In this document: positions 7,334-15,211 of the stretch, one piece after another | How the letters are laid out: every line of letters begins with the position of its first letter | Numbering within the stretch: position 1 is the first letter of the stretch | From: a virus | Virus record (IMG/VR): IMGVR_UViG_3300020203_000072 | Span: 1 to 28,824 of that record | DNA length: 28,824 nt | Direction: 5' to 3' (one strand) | Made by a program: the position numbers and the translations under genes | The notes under the pieces: model-generated | The model's input: the letters and a program-made list of their open reading frames with translations, nothing else | Told to the model about the DNA's origin: nothing | Database searches by the model: none

Positions 7334-9847
7334 ATGGCTCAAACAGATCGTTTTTATATTGGTATGGATCAGGCTGGGGCAAGTAAAAACACATCTTTAA
7401 AGCCTTTTGCAATTCCAGACAATGCTTATCAGTTGCTTAATAATGCATATGTATTTCGTGGACGAATACGAAAACGATTTGGTTCTATGCTTATGCAAGC
7501 TACAACTCCAGTGCCTGGATATGAAACGTTACAATCAAGACTTAAAATTAATATTGGATCGACTGATGGTGCTGGTGCTTTTGCACCAGGAACTGTTCCA
7601 GGAGATGTCTTTGCGATAGGGCAGTTATTTTCTATTGGTACTCAACTGTTTACGGTATATCAGACTGGAACTCCAGCTGCTATGTTATCTACTGGAGCTG
7701 GAACGGGTACTTATAATACTACCACTGGAGCATATACATTTGCAGGAACTTTAGCAGTATCAACTATCGTTTATTTTTACCCAGCTCTTCCAGTTATGGG
7801 ATTGATTACTAAAGAAGTAATAGCTATATCAAATGAAGAACTGATTGGATTTGATACAAGATTTGCATATAGATACGAAGTCACTGGCTGGGAACGTCTA
7901 GGAACAGCGGTTTGGAGCGGTGATAATGCTGATTTTTTCTGGGGCGCAAACTGGAATGGTCTTTTAAGATCTGATTATTATTTGTTTGTAACAAATAACA
8001 TTGAAGCTGACAGAATTAAATATTGGGATGGGACTACATGGACTACTATGAGTCCTATAGTTAACAATACTTCCAGAATTCATACAGCTCGAATCATTGT
8101 TCCATTTAAGGATCGTTTAGTTTTCTTAAATACAACTGAGTTTACAGAAACTGTAACTGGAAATCCTTATGGACCAACTAATGGAACTACTGGAAATTTA
8201 GGTGCAACAGTTATTACAGCTCCTCCAGGTGGATTTGCAATAGGTCAATCATTTATAGTTGGTACAACTATATTTACTATTGCTGATGTTGCTACTCCTG
8301 GAGCTCAACCTCTTACTGTTTCTGCTGTAAATAATACTGGTGCAGTTGCTTCTGCTACCTTTAATAACACCTCTTCAGAATTAATCATTACTGGTAACAA
8401 TACTAATCGTGGAGTTGGTGTTTACTTTTCTCCTGATGGAACAGTTGGAACTTCATATCGATATACGAATAGATGTCGTTATTCAGTAAACGGATCACCA
8501 GTTAATGTTAATTCGTTTTTAGAACTTACTGGTGGGTTTGGTGGTTATGTAGATGCTCCAACAAAAGAAGCTATAGTTACAGCTCAATTTCTAAAAGATA
8601 GACTTATTGTTTATTTTGAATCAAGTACATGGGAACTTGCTTATACTGCTAACCAAATACTTCCATTTGTATGGCAACAAATTAATACTGAATTGGGTGC
8701 TGAATCAACATTCTCTCAAGTTCCGTTTGATACGGTTGTTTTAGGAGTTGGGAACGTTGGTATACATGCTTGTAACGGATCAAACGTTGAGCGTATTGAT
8801 GATAAAATACCAGACGAAGTATTCAAAATTCATAATGATAGTAACGGTATTGAGCGAGTTGCTGGTATTCGAGATTATTATGTTGAAATGGTTTATTGGA
8901 GTTTTCCTGATCCAACAAGAAGTGATACATTTCCATTCAATAATAAAGTTTTAGTTTATAACTACAAGACTGGATCTTGGGCTATGAATGATGATTCTAT
9001 TACGGCATTTGGATATTATAATACAACGCCTAGTCAGCAAGAAACATGGGCAACAGATTTAACGACCTGGGAAACTGATAACTCTACATGGTTTGAGGGA
9101 GTAACTGTTCAGGGCAGATTTAAATCTGTTGTTGCTGGTAATCAAGAAGGGTATGTAGTTATTGTTAATCCAGATAAAAATAGAAATGCGCCAGCTCTTC
9201 AAATTACTAATGCAGTTATAACTGATATCCAAACAATAACGTTTACGGTTGTTAACCATAACCTTGAAGCAGGTTTTAATTCGTTTGGTGATTATATAGT
9301 ATTTGAAAGTGTTCAAGGTCTTGCTGGTCTTAATGGACTCATATTTCCAGTAGATACTGTTATTGATGCTAACACATTCAAGATTATAGTGACACCAGGT
9401 TCAGTAACTGGTTCTTACCTTGGTGGTGGAACCATAGCTCGAGTCTCGTCTATAGATATAGTAACTAAGCAATATAACTTCTATGCAAATCAAGGAGTTA
9501 ATGCTTCCATTAATAAAGTAGATTTCTTAGTCGATAAAACATCTGGTGGTCAAGTTACAATAGATTATTCGATTTCTTCTTCTGGTGAATCTTCATTATT
9601 CTTTGGTGGACTGAGTGGTGCCTTAGTTGGAACAGGTATTTTAGAAACAAGTCCTTATGATTTAGTACCTCTTGAGCAAACACAGGAACGTTTGTGGCAT
9701 CCAATATATCCAATGGCTAATGGTGAATGTGTTCAATTGAATATCTATATGACTGATGATCAATTAAGAAATCCTGCTATTGCATGGTCTGATTTTGAAT
9801 TACACGCTATGATTTTTAGTGCTACGCGCACAGGAAGGCTTCAATAA
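7334..9847 (+). CDS. Large tail-hub/DNA-stabilisation-like structural protein
   Basis: This 837-residue, beta-dominated protein starts DRFYIGMDQAGASKNTSL and FAIPDNAYQLLNNAYVFRG, then RIRKRFGS. A list of filled positions followed by RxRKR-G is typical of large podovirus tail proteins of the P22 gp10/stabilisation or nozzle type. Residues ~90-150 carry the GQLFSIGTQLF...TGAYTFAG module shared with the 5046-5648 product, and ~295-355 carry a related module (GFAIGQSFIVGTTIFTI). Central WxxW-rich segments (WSGDNADFFWGANWNG, WDGTTWTTM) suggest a beta-propeller. Residues ~615-680 include another FCCH-like barrel. The C-terminus has ATRTGRLQ. It probably closes the channel below the connector. The propeller assignment is inference. 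Confidence 0.6.
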   Translation: MAQTDRFYIGMDQAGASKNTSLKPFAIPDNAYQLLNNAYVFRGRIRKRFGSMLMQATTPVPGYETLQSRLKINIGSTDGAGAFAPGTVPGDVFAIGQLFSIGTQLFTVYQTGTPAAMLSTGAGTGTYNTTTGAYTFAGTLAVSTIVYFYPALPVMGLITKEVIAISNEELIGFDTRFAYRYEVTGWERLGTAVWSGDNADFFWGANWNGLLRSDYYLFVTNNIEADRIKYWDGTTWTTMSPIVNNTSRIHTARIIVPFKDRLVFLNTTEFTETVTGNPYGPTNGTTGNLGATVITAPPGGFAIGQSFIVGTTIFTIADVATPGAQPLTVSAVNNTGAVASATFNNTSSELIITGNNTNRGVGVYFSPDGTVGTSYRYTNRCRYSVNGSPVNVNSFLELTGGFGGYVDAPTKEAIVTAQFLKDRLIVYFESSTWELAYTANQILPFVWQQINTELGAESTFSQVPFDTVVLGVGNVGIHACNGSNVERIDDKIPDEVFKIHNDSNGIERVAGIRDYYVEMVYWSFPDPTRSDTFPFNNKVLVYNYKTGSWAMNDDSITAFGYYNTTPSQQETWATDLTTWETDNSTWFEGVTVQGRFKSVVAGNQEGYVVIVNPDKNRNAPALQITNAVITDIQTITFTVVNHNLEAGFNSFGDYIVFESVQGLAGLNGLIFPVDTVIDANTFKIIVTPGSVTGSYLGGGTIARVSSIDIVTKQYNFYANQGVNASINKVDFLVDKTSGGQVTIDYSISSSGESSLFFGGLSGALVGTGILETSPYDLVPLEQTQERLWHPIYPMANGECVQLNIYMTDDQLRNPAIAWSDFELHAMIFSATRTGRLQ

Positions 9848-9859
9848 ATAGGAGATACT

Positions 9860-10249
9860 ATGAAGCACATTTTGTTTTTAAGTCTCATGTTTTGTGGTTA
9901 CGCTTACTCTTCTCAGAAAGAAGATATTGATTGTAGGCCTTTTACTCGTTCTAATAACCAGTTGAATGTTAACCGTTCATATAATGAGCAACGAAGAGAG
10001 CATATACCCGAGTCTCCTTTGATACATAGTACATCTACTTCTTTAGCTAGTCAGAGAACTGACAGGGGTGCTGTAGATTTGCCCGGAGTTCCACGAATTA
10101 TAAGTGATGATAGTTCTGATAACAGTATAGCAAACGCTTCTCCTGTAATAAATGTTGCTGCTACTATTGCAGTCAAGACTGAAGCTGAATGTTGTAATTC
10201 AAGATGTTGTATTGATGAAGATACTAATTGTCGATGTGCAATTCAGTAA
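9860..10249 (+). CDS. Secreted Cys-rich small protein of unknown function
   Basis: This 129-residue protein has a clear Sec signal peptide: MKH, then ILFLSLMFCGYAYSS, with likely cleavage near residue 18. No lipobox precedes C12. The mature part is polar and probably disordered (Ser, Asn, Arg, Asp), and ends in a dense Cys cluster: CCNSRCCIDEDTNCRCAIQ. AGGAG lies six bases before the ATG, 12 bases after the large tail gene. A signal peptide in the middle of a virion operon is unusual. Candidate roles are a lysis/spanin-like factor, a superinfection or envelope-modifying moron, or a disulphide-knotted secreted factor. None can be chosen from sequence. The clustered Cys may instead bind metal. 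Confidence 0.6.
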   Translation: MKHILFLSLMFCGYAYSSQKEDIDCRPFTRSNNQLNVNRSYNEQRREHIPESPLIHSTSTSLASQRTDRGAVDLPGVPRIISDDSSDNSIANASPVINVAATIAVKTEAECCNSRCCIDEDTNCRCAIQ

Positions 10250-10260
10250 TTAAGTAAAAA

Positions 10261-10286
10261 TCCCAGGGGCTTAATAGTCCCTGGGA
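10261..10286 (-). terminator. Intrinsic terminator for the leftward gene at 10327-10887
   Basis: TCCCAGGG (10261-10268) pairs with CCCTGGGA (10279-10286). Read on the minus strand the stem is followed by TTTTTACTT, a normal U-tract. It lies just downstream of the minus-strand gene. The stem could also stop rightward transcription from the secreted-protein gene. Confidence 0.65.
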
Positions 10287-10297
10287 AAAGTAGTAAG

Positions 10298-10320
10298 TAT
10301 CCAAAAAAAAGGATATTTTT
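10298..10320 (+). terminator. Short hairpin plus T-run, possible rightward terminator
   Basis: TATCC (10298-10302) and GGATA (10311-10315) flank eight A residues and are followed by TTTTT. The stem is only 5 bp, so strength is doubtful. It faces the opposite hairpin at 10261-10286, making a convergent stop region between the two genes. Confidence 0.35.
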
Positions 10321-10326
10321 AGTATG

Positions 10327-10887
10327 TCATGCTTGTTTTAAATACTCAAGCACTACATAGCATACTGTGTAAGCTGATCTATCTATACCGGTTGTTATAA
10401 CTACAGACGTGTTAGTTGCTTCTAACTTTATATTTTCATTGAGTACTGGACTAGCAAATGGCAATGGAATGAAGCTTGTCTGGGTACTGTTTGTTGCTGC
10501 TCCATATATTCTTGTTATGGAGTATCCATTATCAACTTCTATGTTATGAGGAACAGTTTTAACGAGTGCGCCTCCAGGTAGTGCGCCAAAATCAATAGTT
10601 TTTCTAAATACTTGTCTAGGTTGAGGTTGTAGGGAGCTTGTTGAGTCTAGCCCTGGCGTTGGGAAATATAACTGGCCATTAATGATTTCTTGTAAGCTGT
10701 AGTAAGCAGTATCTTTTGTGTTGAGTACAATCTGCATGCTATTTACGTTTTGATAAAGTCGTACTAAGAGTTCCTTCAGTTTTGGATCTACATTTGTTGA
10801 TTGTAGTTGCTGCATGTCCCATATGAATGTGCTGGGAACAAATGATCCAAGATTAGCTTGGCTGTTATATGATTGATTGTTTGCCAT
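10327..10887 (-). CDS. Conserved phage structural-type protein, inverted in the late region
   Basis: A 186-residue protein. The N-terminal ~70 residues are helical (FIWDMQQLQSTNVDPKLKEL, LYQNVNSMQIVLN). From ~85 there is a beta domain with RQVFRKTIDFGALPGGA, KTVPHNIEVDNGY, TRIYGAATNST, FIPLPFASPVLNENI and YTVCYVVLEYLKQA. I recognise this pattern as a recurrent tail-associated phage protein of unknown detailed function. AGGAAA precedes the ATG on the minus strand. It is the only gene facing left between 1 and 14181, with its own terminator, so it is expressed as a separate unit, perhaps acquired or inverted. A tail-fibre or fibre-assembly role is possible. Confidence 0.6.
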   Translation of the reverse strand: MANNQSYNSQANLGSFVPSTFIWDMQQLQSTNVDPKLKELLVRLYQNVNSMQIVLNTKDTAYYSLQEIINGQLYFPTPGLDSTSSLQPQPRQVFRKTIDFGALPGGALVKTVPHNIEVDNGYSITRIYGAATNSTQTSFIPLPFASPVLNENIKLEATNTSVVITTGIDRSAYTVCYVVLEYLKQA

Positions 10888-10919
10888 TTTAAGTTTCCTA
10901 TTTTTTTATGCTTTACTAT

Positions 10920-10938
10920 ATGATTGGTATACTATCAT
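10920..10938. promoter_or_regulatory. Inverted repeat between divergent genes
   Basis: ATGAT (10920-10924) and ATCAT (10934-10938) flank a GGTATAC core in the 82-base gap between the leftward gene at 10887 and the rightward gene at 10970. A TATAGT box for leftward and a TATCAT box for rightward transcription overlap it. Operator or promoter function is inference. Confidence 0.3.
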
Positions 10939-10969
10939 GGTGAGAATTTAAATAATTAAGGAGTTTGTA

Positions 10970-11713
10970 ATGTTTGAATGGTTGACAGGTACTAATGATG
11001 TAACCAGGCAGAATAAAATAGTTACGCCAGGCCAAGAGAATATAATTAACCAAGCTGGCCAAATGGGTCTTAGGGGTCTACAGGGAGGCAGCTCAAGATT
11101 TGATCCAATTGCACAACAAGCTCAGGAGCAATTTTCTCAAAGGACTGTGCCTGGGATTGCTGAGAGATTTACTCAGTCTGGTGCTCAAAGATCTTCTGCT
11201 TTTGGCCAACAACTTGGACAAGCAGGGGCTGATTTATCAACAAATCTAGCTTCTATGGGATCACAATTTGGATTGCAAGAGCAAAAATTGTTTCAACAGC
11301 TTTTAGGTCTGGGGCTAACCCCACAGTTTGAAAACTATATTGAACAAGGAAATCCTGGTCTTGCTGGGCATCTTGGTCAATTCCTTCCTTTATTGGCTCA
11401 TGGTTTTGGTAGTGGTTTGTCTGGTGGTTTGTCTGGAGGAGTTAGTGATTTGTTAAAACTTCTTGGGATTGGTGGTCAGCAACCTGATAATCAATCAGCA
11501 GGACTCGTAAAAAGCTCTTTTAATGATCAACCTGCTAATAGAGGCTCAAATATTAGAAGTTCTTTCGGAAATGCTCCTACGCCTTCACTGTTAAGAAGTT
11601 TGTCAGGACAAGGAAGTCAAAATCAATACAATTTTAATTCACCTTTAAATTTCCCGTCAGACCCTGGATCAAGATTAAATATGTTAAATCTGTTATCAGG
11701 TCGATCTCAATAA
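10970..11713 (+). CDS. Probable internal virion/ejection protein
   Basis: This 247-residue protein starts MFEWLTGTNDVTRQNK. Residues ~43-105 (FDPIAQQAQEQFSQRTVPGI, FTQSGAQRSSAFGQQLGQAG) are a Gln/Ala/Ser-rich helical region that recurs in phage proteins encoded before internal-core or DNA-ejection genes. A Gly/Leu-rich amphipathic or membrane-active stretch (GHLGQFLPLLAHGFGSGLSG) lies at ~132-152. The C-terminus is polar and low-complexity. AAGGAG is eight bases before the ATG. It is the first of three tightly linked genes; the next begins 9 bases on. The series probably forms the proteins expelled with DNA into the host. Confidence 0.55.
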   Translation: MFEWLTGTNDVTRQNKIVTPGQENIINQAGQMGLRGLQGGSSRFDPIAQQAQEQFSQRTVPGIAERFTQSGAQRSSAFGQQLGQAGADLSTNLASMGSQFGLQEQKLFQQLLGLGLTPQFENYIEQGNPGLAGHLGQFLPLLAHGFGSGLSGGLSGGVSDLLKLLGIGGQQPDNQSAGLVKSSFNDQPANRGSNIRSSFGNAPTPSLLRSLSGQGSQNQYNFNSPLNFPSDPGSRLNMLNLLSGRSQ

Positions 11714-11722
11714 GGAATAATT

Positions 11723-12739
11723 ATGGCAATGCAAATAGTGAGAAATCCAAGCGCATCTAGTAGGTTTGCTCAATCATTGGGCGAAGGTTTACAAGCTTTA
11801 TCACAAAAAAAAATGGGTGAGATGCATCGTTCTAAAAATAAACAAATATTGCAAAAAGCTTTAAATGTTGATGAGAACACTGCTGAGCTACTTTCGCAAC
11901 TGCAAGAGAGCAATCCTTCTGGATTTCATAAAATATTAGGAATGCTTGGTGGTGGTTCTGATCCGCAACAGCAAATGGGTGGCCAACAAATTGGTCAAGG
12001 TTTAGAGCAAGGTAATCAACAACAGATGCAAGGCAATCAGGAGCCACAGCAACGATTTAACAGAATTATGCCACAAAAAGAGACTGCTAAAGAAGATGTA
12101 AGAAAGGAGATTGCTGACCAGGCTCGAATTGAACCGTTTCTTAAAGGTCAGTATGAAGATTTCAACATGTCTAAAAAGCTTAGTTCTAAAGCAAAATCCA
12201 TGCTAGCAACACTGAAAAAAAATAAGTCTATATGGCCAGGTATTGTCGGTGGAAAATTCCCTGAGACTTTTCATAGAAATGCTGATGTAAGAAAATACAT
12301 TGCTGATGGTGGTACATTGGTAACGTTGCTTGCTAATTCACGTAAAGGTCAACCAACCAATGCAAAAATAAGATTTGAGCAGCTTTCTAAACCTAATTTA
12401 GATCAACCGTGGGCAACTCAAAAAGCTCTCCTTGAAGATATTATTAAGGATACAGATTTAGTATTTGACACTAATAAAAACATTGAAAGAATTAGACGAG
12501 AGAATGGTGGTAAGTTTCCTGCTGATATTAGACAAAGAATACTTGAAGGTGGATTGGAAGCAGTTAATCCTAATGGTTCTGGAAGTAACGATGAAGGATA
12601 TCCAGACCCTGAATCGTATCCTATTGATAAAAAACTTAAAAAAGATGGTGTAACTATTATTAACACACCTGATGGATGGAAGAGAGTATATAAGACATAT
12701 CTTATTGACACACCTGATAAAGAGAAGAAGTTATCATGA
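11723..12739 (+). CDS. Probable internal virion/ejection protein
   Basis: This 338-residue hydrophilic protein has N-terminal helices (SRFAQSLGEGLQALSQKKMG), a Gln/Gly-rich linker at ~80-110 (QQQMGGQQIGQGLEQGNQQQ), then a charged helical domain (~120-270) with FLKGQYEDFNMSKKLSSKAK, FPETFHRNADVRKYI and ILEGGLEAVNP. The C-terminal ~45 residues have a short beta element (DGVTIINTPDGWKRVYKTY). There is no known catalytic motif or membrane span. The stop overlaps the next start by four bases (ATGA at 12736-12739), so the products are probably made in fixed ratio. Role inferred from operon position and composition. Confidence 0.55.
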   Translation: MAMQIVRNPSASSRFAQSLGEGLQALSQKKMGEMHRSKNKQILQKALNVDENTAELLSQLQESNPSGFHKILGMLGGGSDPQQQMGGQQIGQGLEQGNQQQMQGNQEPQQRFNRIMPQKETAKEDVRKEIADQARIEPFLKGQYEDFNMSKKLSSKAKSMLATLKKNKSIWPGIVGGKFPETFHRNADVRKYIADGGTLVTLLANSRKGQPTNAKIRFEQLSKPNLDQPWATQKALLEDIIKDTDLVFDTNKNIERIRRENGGKFPADIRQRILEGGLEAVNPNGSGSNDEGYPDPESYPIDKKLKKDGVTIINTPDGWKRVYKTYLIDTPDKEKKLS

Positions 12740-14181
12740 ATGGATGGCAAGAAGTTGAAGGTAATAATCCCTTAGATGTTAAAAGTTTAAATCCTGATCC
12801 ACGTTATTTAAAGTCTGGATTGACCAATGAGGGGGAGTTCTTGCTTGGACTTGGAACAAAAGCTGTTCAGGCTCCATTTAACCTTGCAAATGTGCCTATA
12901 AATATTTTAGAATCACTTGGATTTAGTAATAAGTCGAAGGAGGACCCTTTTGGTAAAAAAATTAATGACAGAGCGAGGGCAGCACTTCCAGAAAAGCTTA
13001 AACATCTAGCAGGTCCTCAGCCTGGTCCTAATGAGATAATCCAGCGAATTCCTCAACAAATACAAGATTCAGTTGATAGAATGTTTGGAAAAGAAGCTAC
13101 TGAGCCAAGTAATATGCTTAGCCAGGCTGCTCAGGCAACAGTTGGTAATCTACCATTACTTGCTCTTACTGGTGGAGGACTTACTGCTCCTAAGGTTGCA
13201 TTTGATTTAGTTGGTAGTTTTTTCCAAAATGGTGCTAAAGATCTTGGATACGGAGTTATGGGTCAAATTTTAGCTTCTTCTTTGGGACAGGCTGGATTTG
13301 GTAAATTTGCTGGATTATTTAAGGACTCTTTAAAGAACCCAGCAGTTATTAATGATTTTAAGGAAAGCCTATACGCTAAAGAATCAGAACTTGGAGAAAA
13401 GTTTGGTGTTTTAACGAAAGGGTTAAAAGCTGATATGAAATCTATTGGAGACAAGCTTTCTTCACAGTTTCCCCATAGGTATAAATTTCCTGGTCAAGCT
13501 TCCTCTAATATAGAGAACACTATAAAAGCCATGAATAACAGATTGCAACCAAAAATCATTACAGGAAAAGATCTTTATAAAATTCAAAAAGATCTTAATG
13601 ACGTTTATTTAAGGCCTACTTCTGTTGAGGGTAAATATTTTAATGATATTCGCGATGCTGTAACGAGTACTTTGAATAAGGCCTCAGAGAAGAAAACAGC
13701 ATGGGGTAATGCTTGGAAGGAAGCGGATAAGCTACATTCTCTTCAAAATTGGCAATCAGGTTTATCCTATGGATTAGATAAGATAGCGAGTAAAGGAAAA
13801 ATGGGGAAATTACTTAATAATAAAGTTGGAAAGTATGCTCTTGCGTTTATGTCAACAACAACGGATGTCTTAGATGCTGCAATTGAGCAAGGATATCGTC
13901 CTGCGTTATTATTAAATCATTTGAGTAAATCCAATGAAGGTCAGAAAGTTCTTGCGGACATTGTATCAAATAGCGCTGGTAGAAATATAAATGCTTTATC
14001 AAAATCTTTAAATGCATTTAATAAGATGGCTGATAAATTTGAATCTAAGCAGCCAAGCTCACCAAGCTTAACAGGTTTAACAGGTTCACGAGACTTAAAG
14101 GCATGGGAAAAGGCTTATGATAAGATGGCTGATCAATATGAATCTGATCAGCCAAGCTCCAATGGATGGGAAGATGCTTAA
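12736..14181 (+). CDS. Probable internal virion/ejection protein with membrane-active segments
   Basis: This 481-residue protein carries several long weakly hydrophobic, Gly/Ala-rich helices at ~135-205 (ATVGNLPLLALTGGGLTA, VMGQILASSLGQAGFGKFAG). These are of the type found in ejection proteins that cross the envelope. Residues ~210-345 are charged helical or coiled coil. The C-terminus holds a duplicated motif, NKMADKFESKQPSS and DKMADQYESDQPSS (~430-475). The N-terminus NGWQEVEG is echoed by NGWEDA at the very end. Translation is coupled to the preceding gene through an ATGA overlap. It is the last of the three-gene set and no lysozyme domain is seen. Confidence 0.55.
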   Translation: MNGWQEVEGNNPLDVKSLNPDPRYLKSGLTNEGEFLLGLGTKAVQAPFNLANVPINILESLGFSNKSKEDPFGKKINDRARAALPEKLKHLAGPQPGPNEIIQRIPQQIQDSVDRMFGKEATEPSNMLSQAAQATVGNLPLLALTGGGLTAPKVAFDLVGSFFQNGAKDLGYGVMGQILASSLGQAGFGKFAGLFKDSLKNPAVINDFKESLYAKESELGEKFGVLTKGLKADMKSIGDKLSSQFPHRYKFPGQASSNIENTIKAMNNRLQPKIITGKDLYKIQKDLNDVYLRPTSVEGKYFNDIRDAVTSTLNKASEKKTAWGNAWKEADKLHSLQNWQSGLSYGLDKIASKGKMGKLLNNKVGKYALAFMSTTTDVLDAAIEQGYRPALLLNHLSKSNEGQKVLADIVSNSAGRNINALSKSLNAFNKMADKFESKQPSSPSLTGLTGSRDLKAWEKAYDKMADQYESDQPSSNGWEDA

Positions 14182-14254
14182 TTCTTACCAGAGATTGACT
14201 CGATTATGAATACTATAAATTGAATTAAGGCAACTATAGCGCCACCGAATAGTC

Positions 14255-14866
14255 CTAGTAAGAAAAGAAATATAGTTGCCTTATGGTTTTAGTACTGAGA
14301 TCTCGATCACCATGATCTCCAATTATTTCGCCACCATCTTCTCCTAATAAAATACTAGACCTTTTTACTTCAATGAAAAGGCTTATTAGATAAGCAATGA
14401 ATAAGCCTATTGTAATATATCCGGGACTATTTTCACTGATGTATTGACCTAAACAAAAGGCAACTGTAGCGCCAACGAGTAATAAAACAAGAAGTCTAAT
14501 TGCATCATTGAAAAAATGAGTAATTTTTAATGCGTGCAGCTTTATCAGCATCATTTTAAGGTCCTTGCTGCGCTCCTCAACATCGTACTTCGACAGGGTT
14601 TTTTGTAGATCAATGCAATATGTAGCTCTACTGATTAGTGCTGATAAAAAAAGAGCTATAGCTACTATAACAAGTAGTACTGGTAAAATAACAAAGAGAT
14701 TTATTGAATAAGCATTGAATAAGATCATGATTACTCCTATTTGTAGACCAATGAAAATCGTAGCTCTACGGATTAGTGCTGATAAAAAAGGAGTTATAGC
14801 TGCTATAACAAGTAGTACTGGTAAAATAACAAAGAGATTTATTGAATAAGCATTAAATAAGATCAT
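14255..14866 (-). CDS. Multi-pass membrane protein made by tandem duplication
   Basis: This 203-residue protein has four to five hydrophobic segments. Residues 1-45 and 47-90 are near copies, each beginning MILFNAYSINLFVILPVLLV and containing FLSALI-RAT. The rest has a charged helix (LSKYDVEERSKDLKMMLIKL), then RLLVLLLVGATVAF and GYITIGLFIAYLISLFIEV. The duplication carried its ribosome site: AGGAGG precedes the first ATG (14866) and AGGAGT precedes the internal ATG (14728), so a shorter product may also be made. The C-terminus LYFFSY ends just where another frame encodes a further hydrophobic stretch, suggesting frame loss. Function unknown; an exclusion or holin-like role is speculative. 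Confidence 0.6.
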   Translation of the reverse strand: MILFNAYSINLFVILPVLLVIAAITPFLSALIRRATIFIGLQIGVIMILFNAYSINLFVILPVLLVIVAIALFLSALISRATYCIDLQKTLSKYDVEERSKDLKMMLIKLHALKITHFFNDAIRLLVLLLVGATVAFCLGQYISENSPGYITIGLFIAYLISLFIEVKRSSILLGEDGGEIIGDHGDRDLSTKTIRQLYFFSY

Positions 14867-14878
14867 GATTCCTCCTAC
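14603..14878. repeat. 138-bp tandem direct duplication (two copies)
   Basis: Copy 1 is about 14603-14740 and copy 2 about 14741-14878. They are nearly identical over the central stretch and differ by scattered substitutions elsewhere. The period is 138 bp, or 46 codons, so the frame is kept. The unit includes the ribosome site and the start codon of the membrane gene, so the ancestral gene began at what is now internal residue Met47. Confidence 0.85.
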
Positions 14879-14885
14879 AGGATTA

Positions 14886-14981
14886 TTAATATTGAAGTAT
14901 TGGTTTAAATAAAAAGTAAGTTGCTACTATTCCTATTGATAGAGACATACATTTAAGTACGATCTTGTTCGTTTTTGTCAT
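14886..14981 (-). CDS. 31-residue single-span membrane peptide
   Basis: ATG 14981 opens MTKTNKIVLKC, followed by MSLSIGIVATYFLFKPILQY and TAA at 14886-14888. On the minus strand AAGGA lies eight bases before the ATG. The N-terminus is basic and the remainder is one hydrophobic span, as in small phage membrane peptides. The start overlaps the end of the RHH repressor gene in another frame, and the stop lies about 20 bases before the next membrane gene, so the three probably form one leftward transcript. It may be a toxin, holin-like or regulatory peptide; nothing in the sequence decides. Confidence 0.45.
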   Translation of the reverse strand: MTKTNKIVLKCMSLSIGIVATYFLFKPILQY

Positions 14982-15132
14982 ACTGGTTTTCCTTAAGTAT
15001 TTGTTCATTTATGATAGACACTACATATTGCGTCATATTCATGTTGAACTTGTTTGATCGTTTCTTTAACTCGTTATGCAGTGATTCATTGATCCGCATA
15101 ATAAACATTTTTTCTTTACTTCTAACTTCCAT
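14953..15132 (-). CDS. Ribbon-helix-helix (Arc-like) transcriptional repressor
   Basis: A 59-residue protein using the ATG at 15132, eight bases after AGGAG. Starts further upstream lie in the promoter. The core fits the Arc/MetJ fold: strand KMFIMRIN (~8-15), helix LHNELKKRSNKF (~18-29), turn, helix TQYVVSIINEQIL (~33-45). RHH proteins bind operators as dimers through the paired strand. Its own promoter carries direct repeats (15158-15177) that would be natural binding sites, so autoregulation is likely. It is the first gene of a leftward unit with two membrane proteins, in divergent orientation to the tail-fibre genes, and may also affect them. Confidence 0.75.
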   Translation of the reverse strand: MEVRSKEKMFIMRINESLHNELKKRSNKFNMNMTQYVVSIINEQILKENQYDKNEQDRT

Positions 15133-15153
15133 GTTCATATCTCCTATACACAT

Positions 15154-15182
15154 AATATATACAATCATTTATACAATGTCAA
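15154..15182 (-). promoter_or_regulatory. Near-consensus sigma70 promoter with direct-repeat operators
   Basis: On the minus strand the -35 is TTGACA (15182-15177), the spacer is 17 bases and the -10 is TATATT (15159-15154). ATTGTATA occurs twice with a 12-base period (15165-15158 and 15177-15170), and a diverged third copy, TGTATA, lies at about 15150-15145. The repeats fill the spacer and -10 region, ideal for repression by the RHH protein encoded just downstream. Confidence 0.75.
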
Positions 15183-15211
15183 CTATTTCTTGCTTTATAC
15201 TTCTCGCTGTC

